Source: Austropuccinia psidii (taxonomy: Eukaryota; Basidiomycota; Pucciniomycetes; Pucciniales; Sphaerophragmiaceae). From it: 64,000 nt of DNA. The stretch is taken from positions 42,122,082 to 42,186,081 of the forward strand of contig JALGQZ010000001.1 in NCBI GenBank assembly GCA_023105745.1. The letters run 5' to 3'. The position numbers and the translations under genes are program-made. Shown in pieces: positions 20,720-33,732 of this stretch. A model generated the notes under the pieces. The model did no database searches. It was not told the DNA's origin and worked only from the letters and a program-made list of their open reading frames with translations. Each line of letters begins with the position of its first letter. The stretch's first letter is position 1.

Positions 20720-22203
20720 TGTCAGGTGGAGTCTATGTAGAAGCTAAAAAATAGTAAATACAATCTGGTACAATTACTGTTAAATGTAAAAATTAATGAA
20801 TTTTAAAATAAAAATGTCCTACTGTCTACATGGTAAGACTTGTGATGTGTATTGAGGACCTTGCTTGCAACACTCTAATATCTTTGACTGTGAATAGGTA
20901 CTATGATAATAATATATTAATTATATTGAATGATTTTAAGGACACTACTGGTTGATAACAGTGTGGTCACAGAAGAATACTAATAATAAGATAAGATAAG
21001 TCTTTTCCAATGATAAAAGGCCTTCTTTTATATTTCTCGGGACTTTGAAGGGATGGGAAGCTCTTCACCCATCTAAAGAGTGAAACTCTTGACTCCGGAG
21101 GCCAAAGTGTGGGTCAATACCATCAATTATGATGTCTGAAACATCAGAATTGTGGCTTTGGGATCACAGATCATCATTCTGGATCAATACAGGAGGAAAT
21201 ACATTTTCACAGGCCACATAAGCACTGCTATGAAGTCTCCCTGGTGCTTTAATGACTAGTATTAGTCATTATAGAAGGCTGTAAGTTCTATAATACTATT
21301 CTTTTAAGTATGAAGCCATTACTGGTTGGTACAGGTCAGTATTGGCCAAAACCTTCCACTTCAGATATCACAGTCAGTTTTTGAGAAATCAAGAATCAAA
21401 GAGCACAGAATTGACGGAAATAATGATATCTTAAATTTTATATAATTTATCTTTACTATTCTCAATAATAGAAAGTTTTCTAATGGGTTCAAGTTTTTTA
21501 ATGTATTTTTGTACATCAGTATATGGCCCCAGAAACTTCCAATCCAGATATCTGTATTCCAATTATACATAATTGTACATATTGATGAGTTCTAAGCTTT
21601 GGTATACAACAAAGTTCAGCTTTATGGATATATGAAAAAGATACAGGGGTTTCTTTATATTTCTATTTTCAGAAATCCTGTATTTTGAGTGGTAAATCTT
21701 TGAACCAGGATCGCTCTTCCAATTTTGAAGATATGGGGGTCTACAGTATCTCAAATCAAATCTCTCACTCAAATCTTCAATTTGGTTTTACTTTTGTAAA
21801 TTTTTGTACAAGCCCTCCTTGACATTTTGTGGGGTCTTGGTGAAAAAAGGTGGTATCATGGTATATTGTGAGGTAGGAGTGCTACAGAGGAATGGATGAT
21901 ACCATTTAATATCCCATCCTGAGAATGTTAAGAAAAATACCCTTTTGGTGGGGTTTGTGTTAAATATGCATAAGCTATATGGTAGGTGAAAATATAGGTT
22001 TTTTCTAATTTGGTCTTATCTTTGACAGGGAATATCTTTGTCCTTTCTTATCCTATTTGAGTAAGGTTGGTATATTTATATTTGAGGAGGTTTCTTATTT
22101 CTATTTTACCTTTATGATCTATCTTTTTCCAATACTCTTCATACCATCACTTATGGTATGTTGGATGTCATGCTGGTGCTCTGTTTGGAGTCAGAGGCTG
22201 ACA
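20720..22203 (-). repeat. E-related solo LTR, minus orientation, diverged
   Basis: 1484 bp. Plus-strand text begins TGTCAGGTGGAGTCTATG (E: TGTCAGGCTGAGTCTATA) and ends GAGTCAGAGGCTGACA (E: GAGTCACAGGTTGACA). Flanks are GAATC (20715-20719) and GAAGC (22204-22208), a 5-bp TSD with one mutation. Older than E. Confidence 0.82.
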
Positions 22204-24033
22204 GAAGCATATTATTGAGGATTATGTCAAAAGGCCTCAAAGCCAGCTTACCCAACCAGCAGGGAGAGCTCCCAGGAAGAAAAAGTGCCGAGTGAAAATC
22301 ATTTTGTTTTCAATGGTGTTCACTGTTTTCCACCCAGAGCAAAAATGTGCACTCTGAATACTGGTGTCAAAAAATCTCTCACATTTGTTTGTTTTTTCTT
22401 CTCTTTCTGATGTGTTTTACAGTATTATCATTGATTCTGGTGCTAACAGCCCATTTATTGGAAAGAGTTTTGTTCAAAAGTATTCTTTGAGAATGTCAGA
22501 ACTTGCAAAGAAGATTCCTCTTATCATGTTGGAATCCTCATAGTCCCATTCTTTATTTGTTACTTGCCATACTAAATATATGGTGAGCTCCCTTCCTTCC
22601 CAAGCTTTGAATGGGACCTTTTTAGTCATTGATAGTGCCAAGGGAGAAGACCTAATGTTGGGCTTTGAATCTATCAATCATTTTAATCCAACTATTGATT
22701 GGGGGGAAGGGCTGATCACTTTTAAGCCTGACCATAAGGACTATCTTGATCATTTGAATTATTTCAGTAATGAATTTCCCTCTGCCAATAAATGTGCAGC
22801 TCTGGTTGGAGATTCTAGAAAACAATCATTTCAAGCTTCTGTCCATATCCTTGCTTGCAATTCCCATCAGTCATTAATATCCTCCAGAGATGAAGTCTTA
22901 AAGGAGATAAGAGATGCTGAAGAATATAATTCTATATTGTCACCTCATCTCTTTTATGGTAATGTGGACCTTCCTCCTTCATCTTATCATGACTCCCTGG
23001 ACAGGTTTTGGAATGAGGAGGAAGAGCAAGAATAAATTGAAAACATGATGAAGGGTATTCCTTCTGCTTAGAACAAGTTTTGGATGTATTCTCCAAGATG
23101 AAATAATAAATAATTTCTCCACACCATGCCTGTGATCATTATATTGAGCTAGAGGGGTCTCTACCTATAGTTGGGGTAATCTACTATTTATCAAACAAAG
23201 AGTCAGAGACATTTGGGGCCTACATTTTAGAGGATATAGAGAAAGATTTAATACAGAAAAGCTCCTCTTCACAGGAGCACCTGCCCTCTTTTTCAAAAAG
23301 AAAGATGCCAGACTTAGTTTGTGTGTTGATTACCACAAACACAATTCTGTTACTAGGAAGAGAAAATATGCCATTCCTACTATTCATCAGCTTGTCACTG
23401 TTTTCTGTGGCACTTATATTTTCTACAAGATTTATTTGTGTGGTGCATATAAACTTCTCAGAATCAAGGAAGGTGACAAACACTTGAAAGCTTTTAGAGC
23501 TAAATATGGCAGTTATTAGTACTGTTTTATGCCATTTGGACTCACCAATGCTTCTTCCTCTTTTCAAAATCTTTTCAATTATACTTTTTCTGCTCTTATA
23601 GATGTTTATGTTGTGGCTTATCTGGATGATATTTTGGTATTTTCCAAGTCTGAGGAAGAACATGTTACTCATTTGTCCACTGTTCTCTCCATACTCATGG
23701 CTAATAACCTTTATTCCAAGATATCCAAGTGCCTTTTTCATTCTTCAAGTGTTGAATATCTAGGTTATGTTGTTTCTTCTGAAAGCCTCAACATGGACCA
23801 ATCAAAATTCTATAAAATTCTTAATTGGCCTTTTCTGAAAAAGCCTCAAGGCTCTTCAATCATTCCTTGGATTTTCAAATTTCTATTGCTGCTTCATCAA
23901 GAATTATTCAAAGACCATCAGTTCACTGACCAAATTCCTGAAAAAACATTCATTTTTCCCCCTGGATGAGGAAGCTCTTAGCCAGGTCCACCAACTCAAA
24001 TAGGCTTTCACCACTGCTCCAACCCTTCTATCC

Positions 24034-25471
24034 CGTCAGGCTGAGTCTATATTGAAGTGGTAATAAGAGTATTTACAACTAGAATTATGACTGTGACACG
24101 TAGAAAATTGATTTAAAATAAGAGTTTTTGATTTAAAGGATGATTTATAAGATATTTAAGGGGTTCTACTATTGAAGAATAGTGGTGGTGAGCGCTATTG
24201 AGAACCCAGGGTGCAATCTTACCAGTTGGGTTACTATAATAAGAGTTACAATAATTAAATATATAATTATACCTGTTTATTACCCAAGAGTAAAGCTGTT
24301 TTTGACAGTTTACTACGTAGGGTATTCAAGAGCAGGATGAGGAAAGGGTTTTGGCTGTGAAAAGCCCTCCTTTTATCCTGAAATTGAGGTGGAAAGGCTG
24401 CTAGACCTTTCCACGTAGAGGAAGTGAAGATTTTTCACTCTCTAGGACAGGCTTGTGGTTTGCAAACAGCCTGTATACCCTGTATTGGGCTCAGATGTGG
24501 TTTTGAAACCACATCTGGGCAGTTTTCACCAATACAGGGTGAATATTTTCATCTGGGGACCTCACAGCCTGATTCTGACGTGTATGACGCGTAGAATGCT
24601 GTACAGAAGCTGTATGGGACCCCAGTATTGACTGACATATGAGGTATTGAAGTAAAAACATGCTTCTTCGTCTATTTGACACCTCATATTCATGGTTATG
24701 GGATATTATCCCATGGTAAGGCTGTATCTGACAGCAGGTGGGATTTTGACCTTAAAATGGTCATAACTCTGTCAGTTTTTGAGATATCAAGCTCAAAGTT
24801 GGTTCATTGAATATCCCTGTATGAGCTCTGCACAATGGTACCCAACTTGACATGGTTATCATTAAATATGACAAAGTTATCCCATGTACAAGTATTTTTG
24901 CACATTGGCGTGGTCTGGTCAGAAGCTGTATTAAGCTTGTTTGGCCAATAACTTCTGTTGTAGTTGAGTTATGAGGAAGTGGATGGCATCATCAGATAGC
25001 CCTGATTGTGCTCTTTCCAAAAAGACCCCACTTTAAGTATCTCACACTAAAACTGTAAAAGTTAGATGAGAGGTGAATGTTTTGTTCACCCTTATTTGGT
25101 CTGAATTTGACCATAACTCAAGTAATACTGGTGCTAGCTCAGTTTGGCTGGCACCATTGGATAGCCCTGGCTTAGAGCTTCATTTTGAATACCCATTTGA
25201 TGGGGTTAAGCCTCTCCTTCTAGATTTTAGATGAGAGGTGAAAATTAAGGTTTATGCTCAGCAATAACTTTGAGCAGGAATAACTTTGTTATTTCTTGTC
25301 CTATGGTGATGGGACTTATATTTTCAGGAAGAGGTGAGTTTCCTCTTTCTTTTGATACCTTTTGAGCTAGTTTGGCTCAGTTCCATGTTTTGGTGGTATT
25401 TTGGCTATACCATTGGTTTATGGTATTTTGGCTGTCATGCTTGTGCTCTGGTTTTGAGTCACAGGTTGACA
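24034..25471 (-). repeat. 3' LTR of element E
   Basis: 1438 bp. On the minus strand it starts TGTCAACCTGTGACTC. The 63-codon ORF and other ORFs in it are also in the other LTR but show no protein features. Confidence 0.93.
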
Positions 25472-25495
25472 TACCCTCCCTCTAAAAAAGGCTCA

Positions 25496-28400
25496 TCATT
25501 GATGAGACTGTTCAGTCCTCCTAGAGGCTCTGAATCTCCTTAAATGAAGGTTCCCATCTGGTATGGCATCCTCTGCCAACCATTTGTCTTTGTCAGCTGT
25601 CTGGTTCTTGAATCTGACTAGATATTGTCTCTGATCTTTCCCATTAAGTCTGATTTTTCTGGCCCTGATGATTTTACTCACAGGTCCAGGAGAGTCCTCT
25701 ACTTCCACTATTTCTGGTGGAGTGATGTTTTTCTTCCTGGAGGGGAATTTATCCTCCTCTGTTTGGAAGTATGGCTTTACCAGGCTCACTGGAAAGACTG
25801 GGTGTTTCCTAGAAAACTCCTCAGTGAGCTTGACTTCTACTGCATTCTTCCCTATCAACTTAATGATAGTGAAGGGCCCTACAAATGAGTCTCTCATTTT
25901 CTTGGGTCCTTTGAGATTGTTAAAGTTCAGTGTAGACACTAACACCTGGTCCCCTTCCTTGAAGTCAGGTTCCATATGTGATTTGTCCCACCTCTGCTTA
26001 TTATACTCTTTGGCCTCAGCTATGCATTTGGCAGCAGTATCACAGGCTTTCTTCCACATATCATGGAAGTCCTTGGCTGTGGGGTGGATGGTCAGAAGAT
26101 TTTTCTTCAAGTGATCCACAGGTAAAAGGGGATTCCACGCTTTCTCTACCAGTGCAGGTGTTTTTCCTGTGGTAGATTGCTGGCTTGTATTATAAGCCAG
26201 TTGGACTGCTGGTAAGAGGGTGACCCAATCATGGGTATATCCCTCATGGTCCTTGTATTCCATGCCATAGGCACAGAACCTCCTGAGGATGTCCTCCATT
26301 GTTTGGATCATCCTCTCAGCTAGGCCATCTGTTTGTGGATGGTAAGCTGTGGAAAAAGCAAGCTTGGTGCCTAGCATGTCATATAAATTGGTCCAAAATT
26401 CAGATGTGAATTTTGGGTCCCTGTCACTAATTATGATCTTAGGGACTCCACAGGTGGATATGATGTTATTCCAAAATAACAGAGCAGTGTCCATGGCTGT
26501 GTCCTCTTTATGGCATGGTAGACATCTCATGCTCTTGCTGAACCTATCTACTATGATTAGGCAGGCATTGTAGTTTTCTTTGCCTCCTGGGACAAGTCCT
26601 GTGACCCAGTCCATGTTGATGGTTTCCCATGGGTGTTTGGGTTCTTCTATGTGTTGAAGTAACCCATATTTCTTCCCATGTTTTCTATTTGCCTTTTGGC
26701 ATCTTTCACAAGTGTTGATGTATTCACTCAACTCTTGCTCCCACTTGGGCCACCAAGCTGTGCTTGCTACCCTCTCTTTAGTCCTGTCTTCACTCATGTG
26801 TCCCATGTAGGGACAGTCATGGCATTCCTGCAGGATTAAAGAGATGTGGTCTCTGTCTATCACTGTGAGTGCACTGGTGTGCTTATCTCTGTGATAAATC
26901 AGGCCATCTATAAGGAAGAATTTATTGTCCTTATAGGCCCTCAACCAGGGTTCCTCCAGCTGGGTTTCCAGTTCTGGGCTCCTGTATTTTTGTTGAAGGA
27001 GTTGGAGTAGTATGCTACACTGTTTGTGTTTAGCATATGATTTCAGCACTGCATTGAAAAATTCATTGTGCAATTCTGAGGAACTTATTCCCAGTATGGG
27101 GGTTTCTGTCCCTTCTGAATCAGTGTTTCCACTGTCAAGGGTACCACTCCCTGGTGCCCATTCAGAGAATCTGAAGTTCTTTTTCCTATTTATTTCCATA
27201 AAATGGATAGGAATCTTTGCAGCAACTTCAGGGTCATAAGCTGGATTGCTTTTGACATTGTCCAGTGGCCATCTGCTAAGGCCATCTGCATTGGTATGGC
27301 TTTTACCTTCCTTGTATATGATGGTCATGTTCCCTCTATACTCCTGGATGGCTATTTGCCATCTCAGCATGTGTCTATTAGTAGTCTTCATTTTTAGTAA
27401 AGACTTCAAGGCTGTGCAGTCTGTGTAGACTTCAAAGACTGCACCCTCCAAATAATAATGGAGTTTTTCTAGAGCCCAGACTAGGCATAGACATTCTGTC
27501 TGGGTGGCCCCATACCTGGCTTCTGAATCTTTCAGCTGCCTAGAGATGTAACATATTACCCCTTCTCTTGGTTCACCATCCACAATTTGTCTTTGGTGAA
27601 GGGCTGCTCCCAAGCCTTGGCTGCATGCTGCATCTATATATAACTTGAATGGTAGTTCAAAGTCAGGCAAGATAAGCACAGGTGCATTTGTGAGTTCATA
27701 TTTGATCCTCTCATATGCATCCCTCCTTTCCTTGGTTATTTCAAAAACTACATCCTTTGAGCATAACTTGTATAAACTACTAGTTATGTGAGCAAAGTTT
27801 TTGATGTGGTTTCTATAGTAGCTAGCAAATCCAAGGAAAGATTGCATCTCTTTGATGTTCTTTGGTACTGGATTTTGCAGTACTGCTGCTACTTTGTTCT
27901 GGTCAATTGCCAGACTAAGGCCTGAGACTTTGTGTTCTAGAGCTAGTAGCTCTTGTTGGCCAAAATTACACTTTTTAAGTGAAATTTTCAGATTGATGGG
28001 TGTACATTTACTTAGCACTCTGTCTATGTATTGTACATGGTCTTCCCATGTCTCTGAGTATATAATGATATCATCAATATACACTACCATCCAGCCTTCC
28101 ATTATTTCTTCTTGAAATATGGTGTCCATCATCCTTTGGAAGTGGGCTGGTGCATTCTTGATGCCAAATGGCATCCTGGTGTACTCATATATGCCCATAT
28201 GGCATATAATTCTGAGTAATTTCATGGAGTTTGGTTTGACTCCATTTTGGTGGAAGCCCTTCATACAATCCATCTTGGTTATGTATTTGGCTTTGGCCAA
28301 TTTATCCAAGGCATGAGGTATCCTTGGTATAGGATACCTGTCTGCTTTTGTGTAGTTGTTCAGGGCTCTGAAGTCTCCACACAATCTAGACTTGCCATCA

Positions 28401-29794
28401 TGCCAGGTGATTAGGACAGGAGTGGTGATTTCCACTATTTCATTAGGTCCAATCTTCCTAATGACATCCATGTGCAGGAGTTCATTGATATGTTTCTCAA
28501 TCTCTTTCCTGGTCTCCAGACTTGCTGGGTAAGGAGGTCTCCTTAACATGGGTGGATAAGGCCTTTCCACATCCAGATATAGTTCTATATCATGGCCTTT
28601 GATCTTGCCTAATGGTTCTTCACCAATGGCAAATGCTGGTCTATTCTTCCTCAGAATCTTCAGTAAACTTAACTTTTGTTTACTGGTGAGGGTAGTGCTA
28701 AACTGTCCCTCTCTGAATTCTTTCAGAAGTTCTTCCAGTGGGTCCTGAGAAGATATCTGGTATATATCAAGAGAAAATTTCTTTTCTTTGTTGGTACCAA
28801 TGGTAATATGCCTATTTTTACTATTGTAAATATCTATGCCATACATCCTCTGGTAATCTGTTCCCAGTAAAAACCCTTGGATGTGGGCATCTTCAAGCAC
28901 TACAAACTCTGGGTTGAGTCTGATATTACCTTTTCTGTGGGGTATAATTATCTCTTTGATAATTGTCCCAATAGAGGTCATCTTTCCAGATGCACTCTTA
29001 AAGTTCTTTGCCCTGGTGGGCAAGAGTTCTTTTTCCCAGTTTGGGAAGTGGTTATCCAGGTAATTTCTGGCCACTATGGAGCAGTGTGCTCCACTGTCAA
29101 TGATCAGTGGGTGCTGAGCATTGTCAATACATAAAGTCATTTTTGTGGCTGTTCCATGTATATATGCCATTCCTTTGGTTGGTGTAACCAGGAATGTTTG
29201 TGCATCCTGTGTATGTTTACACAAGTTCTTTTTGGCAGTGTCTTGTGGCATGCCTGCTTCCAACTGTATATCCTGGATTTCCAATGGGGTTTCCTCTTGG
29301 TATTCCACTAGAACTTCCTCTCTTGGGTCTTGATCATCATCAGATAGTTCTCTGATGGCATCTCCCATAGAGTCTGATTCAGAATCCTCTGTTGGAGGTT
29401 CTTCTTCAGGGACTTTTTCTATAGCATAGACTTTCTTCTTTGCTTTTGGACAGTTGTTGGCATAGTGGTCTGTTGAACCACAATTGTGACAAGAATTCTT
29501 CTTTTTTGCCACTTCTGCCACTCTTTCTCTGGGTTTGTCTTTAAACTCCACCCTGAAAGGCTGTTTCTCTCTGAAACTACTGCTTCTATATGGGGTGAAT
29601 TTCCCTATATTAGTCCTTTTCCTTATGTCTTGTAAGGTATTGGCTATATCATCTAGAGTGCAATTTTGGTTGCATCTGCACTTTACTGCATGCTCTAGTT
29701 CTCCTGGCAGTTGTGTCAGAAGTTTATGATTCCTCATTTGTATATTCATTTGAGGATCAATGGCTTTAAGTCTTTTAGACTGTCTAAGACACCA
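25496..29794 (-). CDS. pol: pol (with nucleocapsid) of element E
   Basis: 1417-residue open frame from the ATG at 29749, really the continuation of gag in the same frame after a stop at 29797-29795. In order: capsid C-terminal region; canonical zinc knuckle [14 protein letters not shown] (about 86-99); acidic linker; aspartic protease [10 protein letters not shown] (about 217); reverse transcriptase with YIDDIIIYS (about 556); RNase H from [11 protein letters not shown] (about 703); integrase HHCC ([11 protein letters not shown] about 976, CERCQKANR about 1016); D, D, E near 1046, 1108, 1143; chromodomain-like tail (1363-1410). All catalytic motifs are present. One oddity is LALEHKVSG in RT, where F has LGHIVSG. 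It has no separate pol frame and no slippery site, unlike lineage 1. Confidence 0.95.
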   Translation of the reverse strand, partial: WCLRQSKRLKAIDPQMNIQMRNHKLLTQLPGELEHAVKCRCNQNCTLDDIANTLQDIRKRTNIGKFTPYRSSSFREKQPFRVEFKDKPRERVAEVAKKKNSCHNCGSTDHYANNCPKAKKKVYAIEKVPEEEPPTEDSESDSMGDAIRELSDDDQDPREEVLVEYQEETPLEIQDIQLEAGMPQDTAKKNLCKHTQDAQTFLVTPTKGMAYIHGTATKMTLCIDNAQHPLIIDSGAHCSIVARNYLDNHFPNWEKELLPTRAKNFKSASGKMTSIGTIIKEIIIPHRKGNIRLNPEFVVLEDAHIQGFLLGTDYQRMYGIDIYNSKNRHITIGTNKEKKFSLDIYQISSQDPLEELLKEFREGQFSTTLTSKQKLSLLKILRKNRPAFAIGEEPLGKIKGHDIELYLDVERPYPPMLRRPPYPASLETRKEIEKHINELLHMDVIRKIGPNEIVEITTPVLITWHDGKSRLCGDFRALNNYTKADRYPIPRIPHALDKLAKAKYITKMDCMKGFHQNGVKPNSMKLLRIICHMGIYEYTRMPFGIKNAPAHFQRMMDTIFQEEIMEGWMVVYIDDIIIYSETWEDHVQYIDRVLSKCTPINLKISLKKCNFGQQELLALEHKVSGLSLAIDQNKVAAVLQNPVPKNIKEMQSFLGFASYYRNHIKNFAHITSSLYKLCSKDVVFEITKERRDAYERIKYELTNAPVLILPDFELPFKLYIDAACSQGLGAALHQRQIVDGEPREGVICYISRQLKDSEARYGATQTECLCLVWALEKLHYYLEGAVFEVYTDCTALKSLLKMKTTNRHMLRWQIAIQEYRGNMTIIYKEGKSHTNADGLSRWPLDNVKSNPAYDPEVAAKIPIHFMEINRKKNFRFSEWAPGSGTLDSGNTDSEGTETPILGISSSELHNEFFNAVLKSYAKHKQCSILLQLLQQKYRSPELETQLEEPWLRAYKDNKFFLIDGLIYHRDKHTSALTVIDRDHISLILQECHDCPYMGHMSEDRTKERVASTAWWPKWEQELSEYINTCERCQKANRKHGKKYGLLQHIEEPKHPWETINMDWVTGLVPGGKENYNACLIIVDRFSKSMRCLPCHKEDTAMDTALLFWNNIISTCGVPKIIISDRDPKFTSEFWTNLYDMLGTKLAFSTAYHPQTDGLAERMIQTMEDILRRFCAYGMEYKDHEGYTHDWVTLLPAVQLAYNTSQQSTTGKTPALVEKAWNPLLPVDHLKKNLLTIHPTAKDFHDMWKKACDTAAKCIAEAKEYNKQRWDKSHMEPDFKEGDQVLVSTLNFNNLKGPKKMRDSFVGPFTIIKLIGKNAVEVKLTEEFSRKHPVFPVSLVKPYFQTEEDKFPSRKKNITPPEIVEVEDSPGPVSKIIRARKIRLNGKDQRQYLVRFKNQTADKDKWLAEDAIPDGNLHLRRFRASRRTEQSHQ

Positions 29795-30660
29795 CTAATA
29801 TGGATCTTTGTCCACAGAGTATTTGTCATTTTCAAATGACATGGTCTTTTGCCATATCCAAGTTCCATTACTGTACTTTTGGATTATTTGACTCTTCCAC
29901 CATGGCCAATTTCTTCTGCCATGGATTTCTTTCATTTCAGTGTACCATATACTTGCATGACCTTTAAATGCAGTATTCAGTCTAGCAGTAATCCAGTAAT
30001 CTGGTATGCTTGGTACATCAATGAAGAGTCCATCAATATAATCTATGAGTTCCATATGATCATATTCTCCTGATCCAGAGAATTTGGGCCAGTTTGAGGC
30101 CTCAGGAAGCTGCTTCAAGGCTTCCTTCTCTGAATAAGACATGCCATCTCCATCCTGGTATTGTGATGGAGGTCTTGCCTTATTCAACAACATGGCATCT
30201 GGTTTGATGTCATCTGGTTGATATGCGTTCTCCATAGCTTGGCCTTGTGGTTGGGGCTTTAAGCTATGGTAGGCATCAAACAATTTGTTGATGTCTTGGT
30301 TCAGACACTCCCTGTCCCTGCTACTATGGTGTTGTTCTTCAGAGACTTGATTCAGTCTCTTGTTGGTTTCTTCAGAGGCTTTGCTCAGTTGAGCATATCC
30401 TTCCTGAAGGTTTTTAACTATCTGCTCCAATGAGGCTTGAGTTTTTCTCATCCTCTCTTGGGCAGCTGCAAATTCTGTAGCCTGCTTTGCAGATTGCTCA
30501 GCATATTGGGACATTTGTAACCACAGTGTGTCACTGTTGATGTTACTCTCAGATGTGATAATGTTATTTTCAGTCTGAGTGGGGGTAATGTTTCTATTAC
30601 TAGGACTACTGATTCTAGAGTGGTTTACAACTACTTCTGGTTCTTGTGTACTTCTTTTAC
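29795..30660 (-). pseudogene. gag: gag of E, downstream part (coiled coil and capsid), ends at in-frame TAG
   Basis: Frame shared with pol. A coiled-coil-like stretch rich in Gln/Glu/Ala (AEQSAKQATEFAAAQERMRK, about 30430-30510) and a capsid region (WPKFSGSGEYDHMELIDYID, about 30030-30090; IWYTEMKEIHGRRNWPWWKS). The frame stops at TAG 29797-29795 in DPY|stop|WCLRQSKRL and then continues open into pol. The simplest reading is a single GAG-to-TAG nonsense mutation; programmed read-through is the alternative. Upstream the coding frame changes at about 30640-30660. Confidence 0.85.
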
Positions 30661-31331
30661 CAAATCTAACAGCTTCTGGATCATGGGGTCTGACTCTTTC
30701 CTCCTCTGGTTGAAGGAGGCTTTGTTCTTGCCCTTGTTGCCTTGTCTTCTCCTGGAAACTTCCTGGAATTGTGAAGAATGGTGACTCTTGGCCACTGATC
30801 TGCTGGTTTCTGAATGGTGTGAAGCCACTGGAGAGCTGATTTGGCATGCTCCTTGTGAACCTGAAGGAATCTGAGTAGGCCCTGTCTGGGTTAACTGTTC
30901 TTCTATAGCTTGGATAGTGGCTTGATTCTCCCTTATCCTCTGTGCCCTTGCCTCCAGGAGTCTGTGCTGCCTGGTAGGATTCCAACCCTTGGTGATTACC
31001 ATAAGGTCTTTGAAGTCTATCTCTTTGAGACAGATCTTCTGGCAACTTGATCCCAGTTCTGCCCAGTGAGTTGCTAGGTTGAACCTTTTGTTGTCCATGC
31101 TCCATTGAAACAAATCTTTGAGGAGTTGGTGGATTTGAAGAACTTGATCCATATCCTTCCAGTCCTCTGGTTTGAGGTTTCTGTTGAATTGGAGTGTGAA
31201 TGGCAAGGTTGATATTATCTCCCTCATTGTTTTGCCATCCACCACTGTGTCCAATGTGTCTTCTTTCAGGTCTTCTGGTTCTAGACATTCCTGCTCTATC
31301 CTCTGGCTGGTTCCTTTGGAAGCCAAGGTCT
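30631..31331 (-). pseudogene. gag: gag of E, exon 2, N-terminal half
   Basis: After the predicted intron the gag frame runs from 31331 to about 30655 (LPFTLQFNRNLKPEDWKDMD, KGWNPTRQHRLLEARAQRI, RENQATIQAIEEQL). It ends in DPMIQKLLDL, after which coding sense moves one base back into the frame that leads to pol. A one-base deletion near 30655 explains this; I saw no canonical slippery heptamer there. The overlapping 518-codon frame from 31351 is coding only in its downstream half. Confidence 0.78.
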
Positions 31332-31399
31332 CTGAGGTATGCAGGGGACATATCAGTGTTTGCAAGCAGTCAAAAACTTTATGTTCTTAGGGTATTTAC
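31332..31399 (-). other. Predicted 68-nt intron in gag of E
   Basis: On the minus strand GTCAAAG|GTAAAT...ACACTGATA...CATACCTCAG|AGACC. Removal joins exon 1 (phase 1) exactly to the exon 2 frame. Donor, branch-like CTGAT and acceptor all fit short fungal introns. Confidence 0.78.
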
Positions 31400-31700
31400 C
31401 TTTGACTGTGCCTTGTACAAATTTGTTATCTGCTGATTTGGGCAGTTTGCCTTTGGAGGTTACAACTGGGTTAATAATTGTAATCTTCCCTGTACAAGTG
31501 GTTAAGGTTGGTTTACCTTGTATTGAAGCAGAGTTTTGTGGTTTTCTACTCCTCTGAGTGGCTATTGGTGTCCACTTCTTGGCTGTAATGAGGCCTTCAC
31601 TAAGCCTTTTTCCTTTACCCTTGCTGCCCTCTGGTTCTGAGGGTGTCACTGGTGTGTTGGCCTGTGACTGGGTTTCAAGTGGGATGTAGTTTTCTTCCAC
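31400..31700 (-). CDS. gag: gag exon 1 of element E
   Basis: ATG at 31700 opens 100 codons up to the donor at 31399. The peptide is basic and Ser/Thr/Lys-rich (GSKGKGKRLSEGL, TTCTGKITIINPV), without recognised domains, as expected for the N-terminal arm of a Gag. Without splicing the frame would run on only 15 codons to a stop at 31353, supporting the intron. Confidence 0.8.
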
Positions 31701-32294
31701 TGAATCAAAACAGGAAAAAGAGGGCTTATGTCAGTTAAGACTTCTTAAAAGGCTGGTTTTGCACGTCTAAGAATGGCCTCTGGGCTTGTATATTATTACA
31801 ATATGCCCTTGTATAATGACAGTGTAATTGAATTAACAATTTCACGTCAAAAATACAGCTTTTGGTACCCTGTCACACTGTTTGTGTGCCAGTATCCCAC
31901 AGATACACTTGTGGTTTTCAAGTGTATTCTGTATAAGTGGTTTTGTATAAGTGTTATTGAGTTAACAATACACTTATTCCACGCCTTAACTGATGGTTTT
32001 TCAGTCAGAGGTGTCCTTATTCAGTCAAGAATACAGGACTTTATTGATGGCTTATGTGTTTTTATATGCAAAACACGCCAAAAATAATTAAATTCAGTGG
32101 GTATTAGCCACGTGAATAATACTCTTTAAAATATGAGTATATATAAAAAAGAATAAATATATATAATATATATATTTAAATAAAGAAATTACGCCTAAAA
32201 AAGATAAAAACAATGTGTTAATAAGTCATAAAAAAGAAAAAAGACTTACTTTTAAGGTCCAAAAAGGTCAAAAAACACGGCCAGGCCCCCAAAA
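31701..32294 (-). other. 5' leader and primer-binding site of E
   Basis: About 590 bp. Next to the LTR, on the minus strand, is TGGGGGCCTGGCC (32291-32279) three bases after the LTR end. The same sequence follows the F' LTR. It starts with TGG, so a tRNA primer is likely; the tRNA is not identified. The rest is AT-rich (ATATATA run at 32140-32170) without a gene. Confidence 0.75.
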
Positions 32295-33732
32295 TGTCAG
32301 GCTGAGTCTATATTGAAGTGGTAATAAGAGTATTTACAACTAGAATTATGACTGTGACACGTAGAAAATTGATTTAAAATAAGAGTTTTTGATTTAAAGG
32401 ATGATTTATAAGATATTTAAGGGGTTCTACTATTGAAGAATAGTGGTGGTGAGCGCTATTGAGAACCCAGGGTGCAATCTTACCAGTTGGGTTACTATAA
32501 TAAGAGTTACAATAATTAAATATATAATTATACCTGTTTATTACCCAAGAGTAAAGCTGTTTTTGACAGTTTACTACGTAGGGTATTCAAGAGCAGGATG
32601 AGGAAAGGGTTTTGGCTGTGAAAAGCCCTCCTTTTATCCTGAAATTGAGGTGGAAAGGCTGCTAGACCTTTCCACGTAGAGGAAGTGAAGATTTTTCACT
32701 CTCTAGGACAGGCTTGTGGTTTGCAAACAGCCTGTATACCCTGTATTGGGCTCAGATGTGGTTTTGAAACCACATCTGGGCAGTTTTCACCAATACAGGG
32801 TGAAAATTTTCATCTGGGGACCTCACAGCCTGATTCTGACGTGTATGACGCGTAGAATGCTGTACAGAAGCTGTATGGGACCCCAGTATTGACTGACATA
32901 TGAGGTATTGAAGTAAAAACATGCTTCTTCGTCTATTTGACACCTCATATTCATGGTTATGGGATATTATCCCATGGTAAGGCTGTATCTGACAGCAGGT
33001 GGGATTTTGACCTTAAAATGGTCATAACTCTGTCAGTTTTTGAGATATCAAGCTCAAAGTTGGTTCATTGAATATCCCTGTATGAGCTCTGCACAATGGT
33101 ACCCAACTTGACATGGTTATCATTAAATATGACAAAGTTATCCCATGTACAAGTATTTTTGTACATTGGCGTGGTCTGGTCAGAAGCTGTATTAAGCTTG
33201 TTTGGCCAATAACTTCTGTTGTAGTTGAGTTATGAGGAAGTGGATGGCACCATCAGATAGCCCTGATTTTGCTCTTTCCAAAAAGACCCCACTTTAAGTA
33301 TCTCACACTAAAACTGTAAAAGTTAGATGAGAGGTGAATGTTTTGTTCACCCTTATTTGGTCTGAATTTGACCATAACTCAAGTAATACTGGTGCTAGCT
33401 CAGTTTGGCTGGCACCATTGGATAGCCCTGGCTTAGAGCTTCATTTTGAATACCCATTTGATGGGGTTAAGCCTCTCCTTCTAGATTTTAGATGAGAGGT
33501 GAAAATTAAGGTTTATGCTCAGCAATAACTTTGAGCAGGAATAACTTTGTTATTTCTTGTCCTATGGTGATGGGACTTATATTTTCAGGAAGAGGTGAGT
33601 TTCCTCTTTCTTTTGATACCTTTTGAGCTAGTTTGGCTCAGCTCCATGTTTTGGTGGTATTTTGGCTATACCATTGGTTTATGGTATTTTGGCTGTCATG
33701 CTTGTGCTCTGGTTTTGAGTCACAGGTTGACA
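32295..33732 (-). repeat. 5' LTR of element E
   Basis: 1438 bp, TGTCAGG...GGTTGACA in plus-strand text. It has GATAAAAGGAG on the minus strand near 32627-32640 as a possible TATA box and CAATACAGG/CTGTATTGG words (32737, 32790). Confidence 0.93.

Larger units (their letters stand above)
18067..22301 (+). pseudogene. gag: gag of H, in three pieces
   Basis: Pieces at 18067-18839, 20261-20719 and 22209-22301 together cover a whole lineage-1 gag. The ATG is followed by an in-frame TAA after two codons (atg cca gtc taa). Recognisable parts are the N-terminal TQAVLTPTPRVPLDG segment (about 18120-18165), capsid (18570-18775: FIQSFQLICHNDRANL, ENWIEPYLSNL), the NEVRKAEA stretch at 20262, and the start of a zinc knuckle (TGTGTCTATTGCGGTGGG, about 20697-20714). 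The first interruption falls in LFGD|PNEV, the second inside the zinc knuckle. The slippery site is lost (GGAAGAAAAAG near 22275). Not functional. Confidence 0.85.
24034..33732 (-). mobile_element. Element E, full-length lineage-2 Gypsy element inserted in H
   Basis: 9.7 kb on the minus strand: 5' LTR 32295-33732, primer site, spliced gag, pol, polypurine tract (25472-25484), 3' LTR 24034-25471. The LTRs have the same length (1438 bp) and about six differences by eye. The TSD is TATCC (24029-24033 and 33733-33737); the first base of the left LTR has changed T to C. Gag has one frameshift and one stop, so this young copy would need help to move. Confidence 0.95.

Noticed and set aside
17745..24033. 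RIP-type mutation as the cause of H's decay
   Set aside because: The inactivating changes I could read in this window include indels, transversions (ATG to ATT in D, GAG to TAG in E) and insertions, not a dominant C-to-T pattern; a counted test was not possible.
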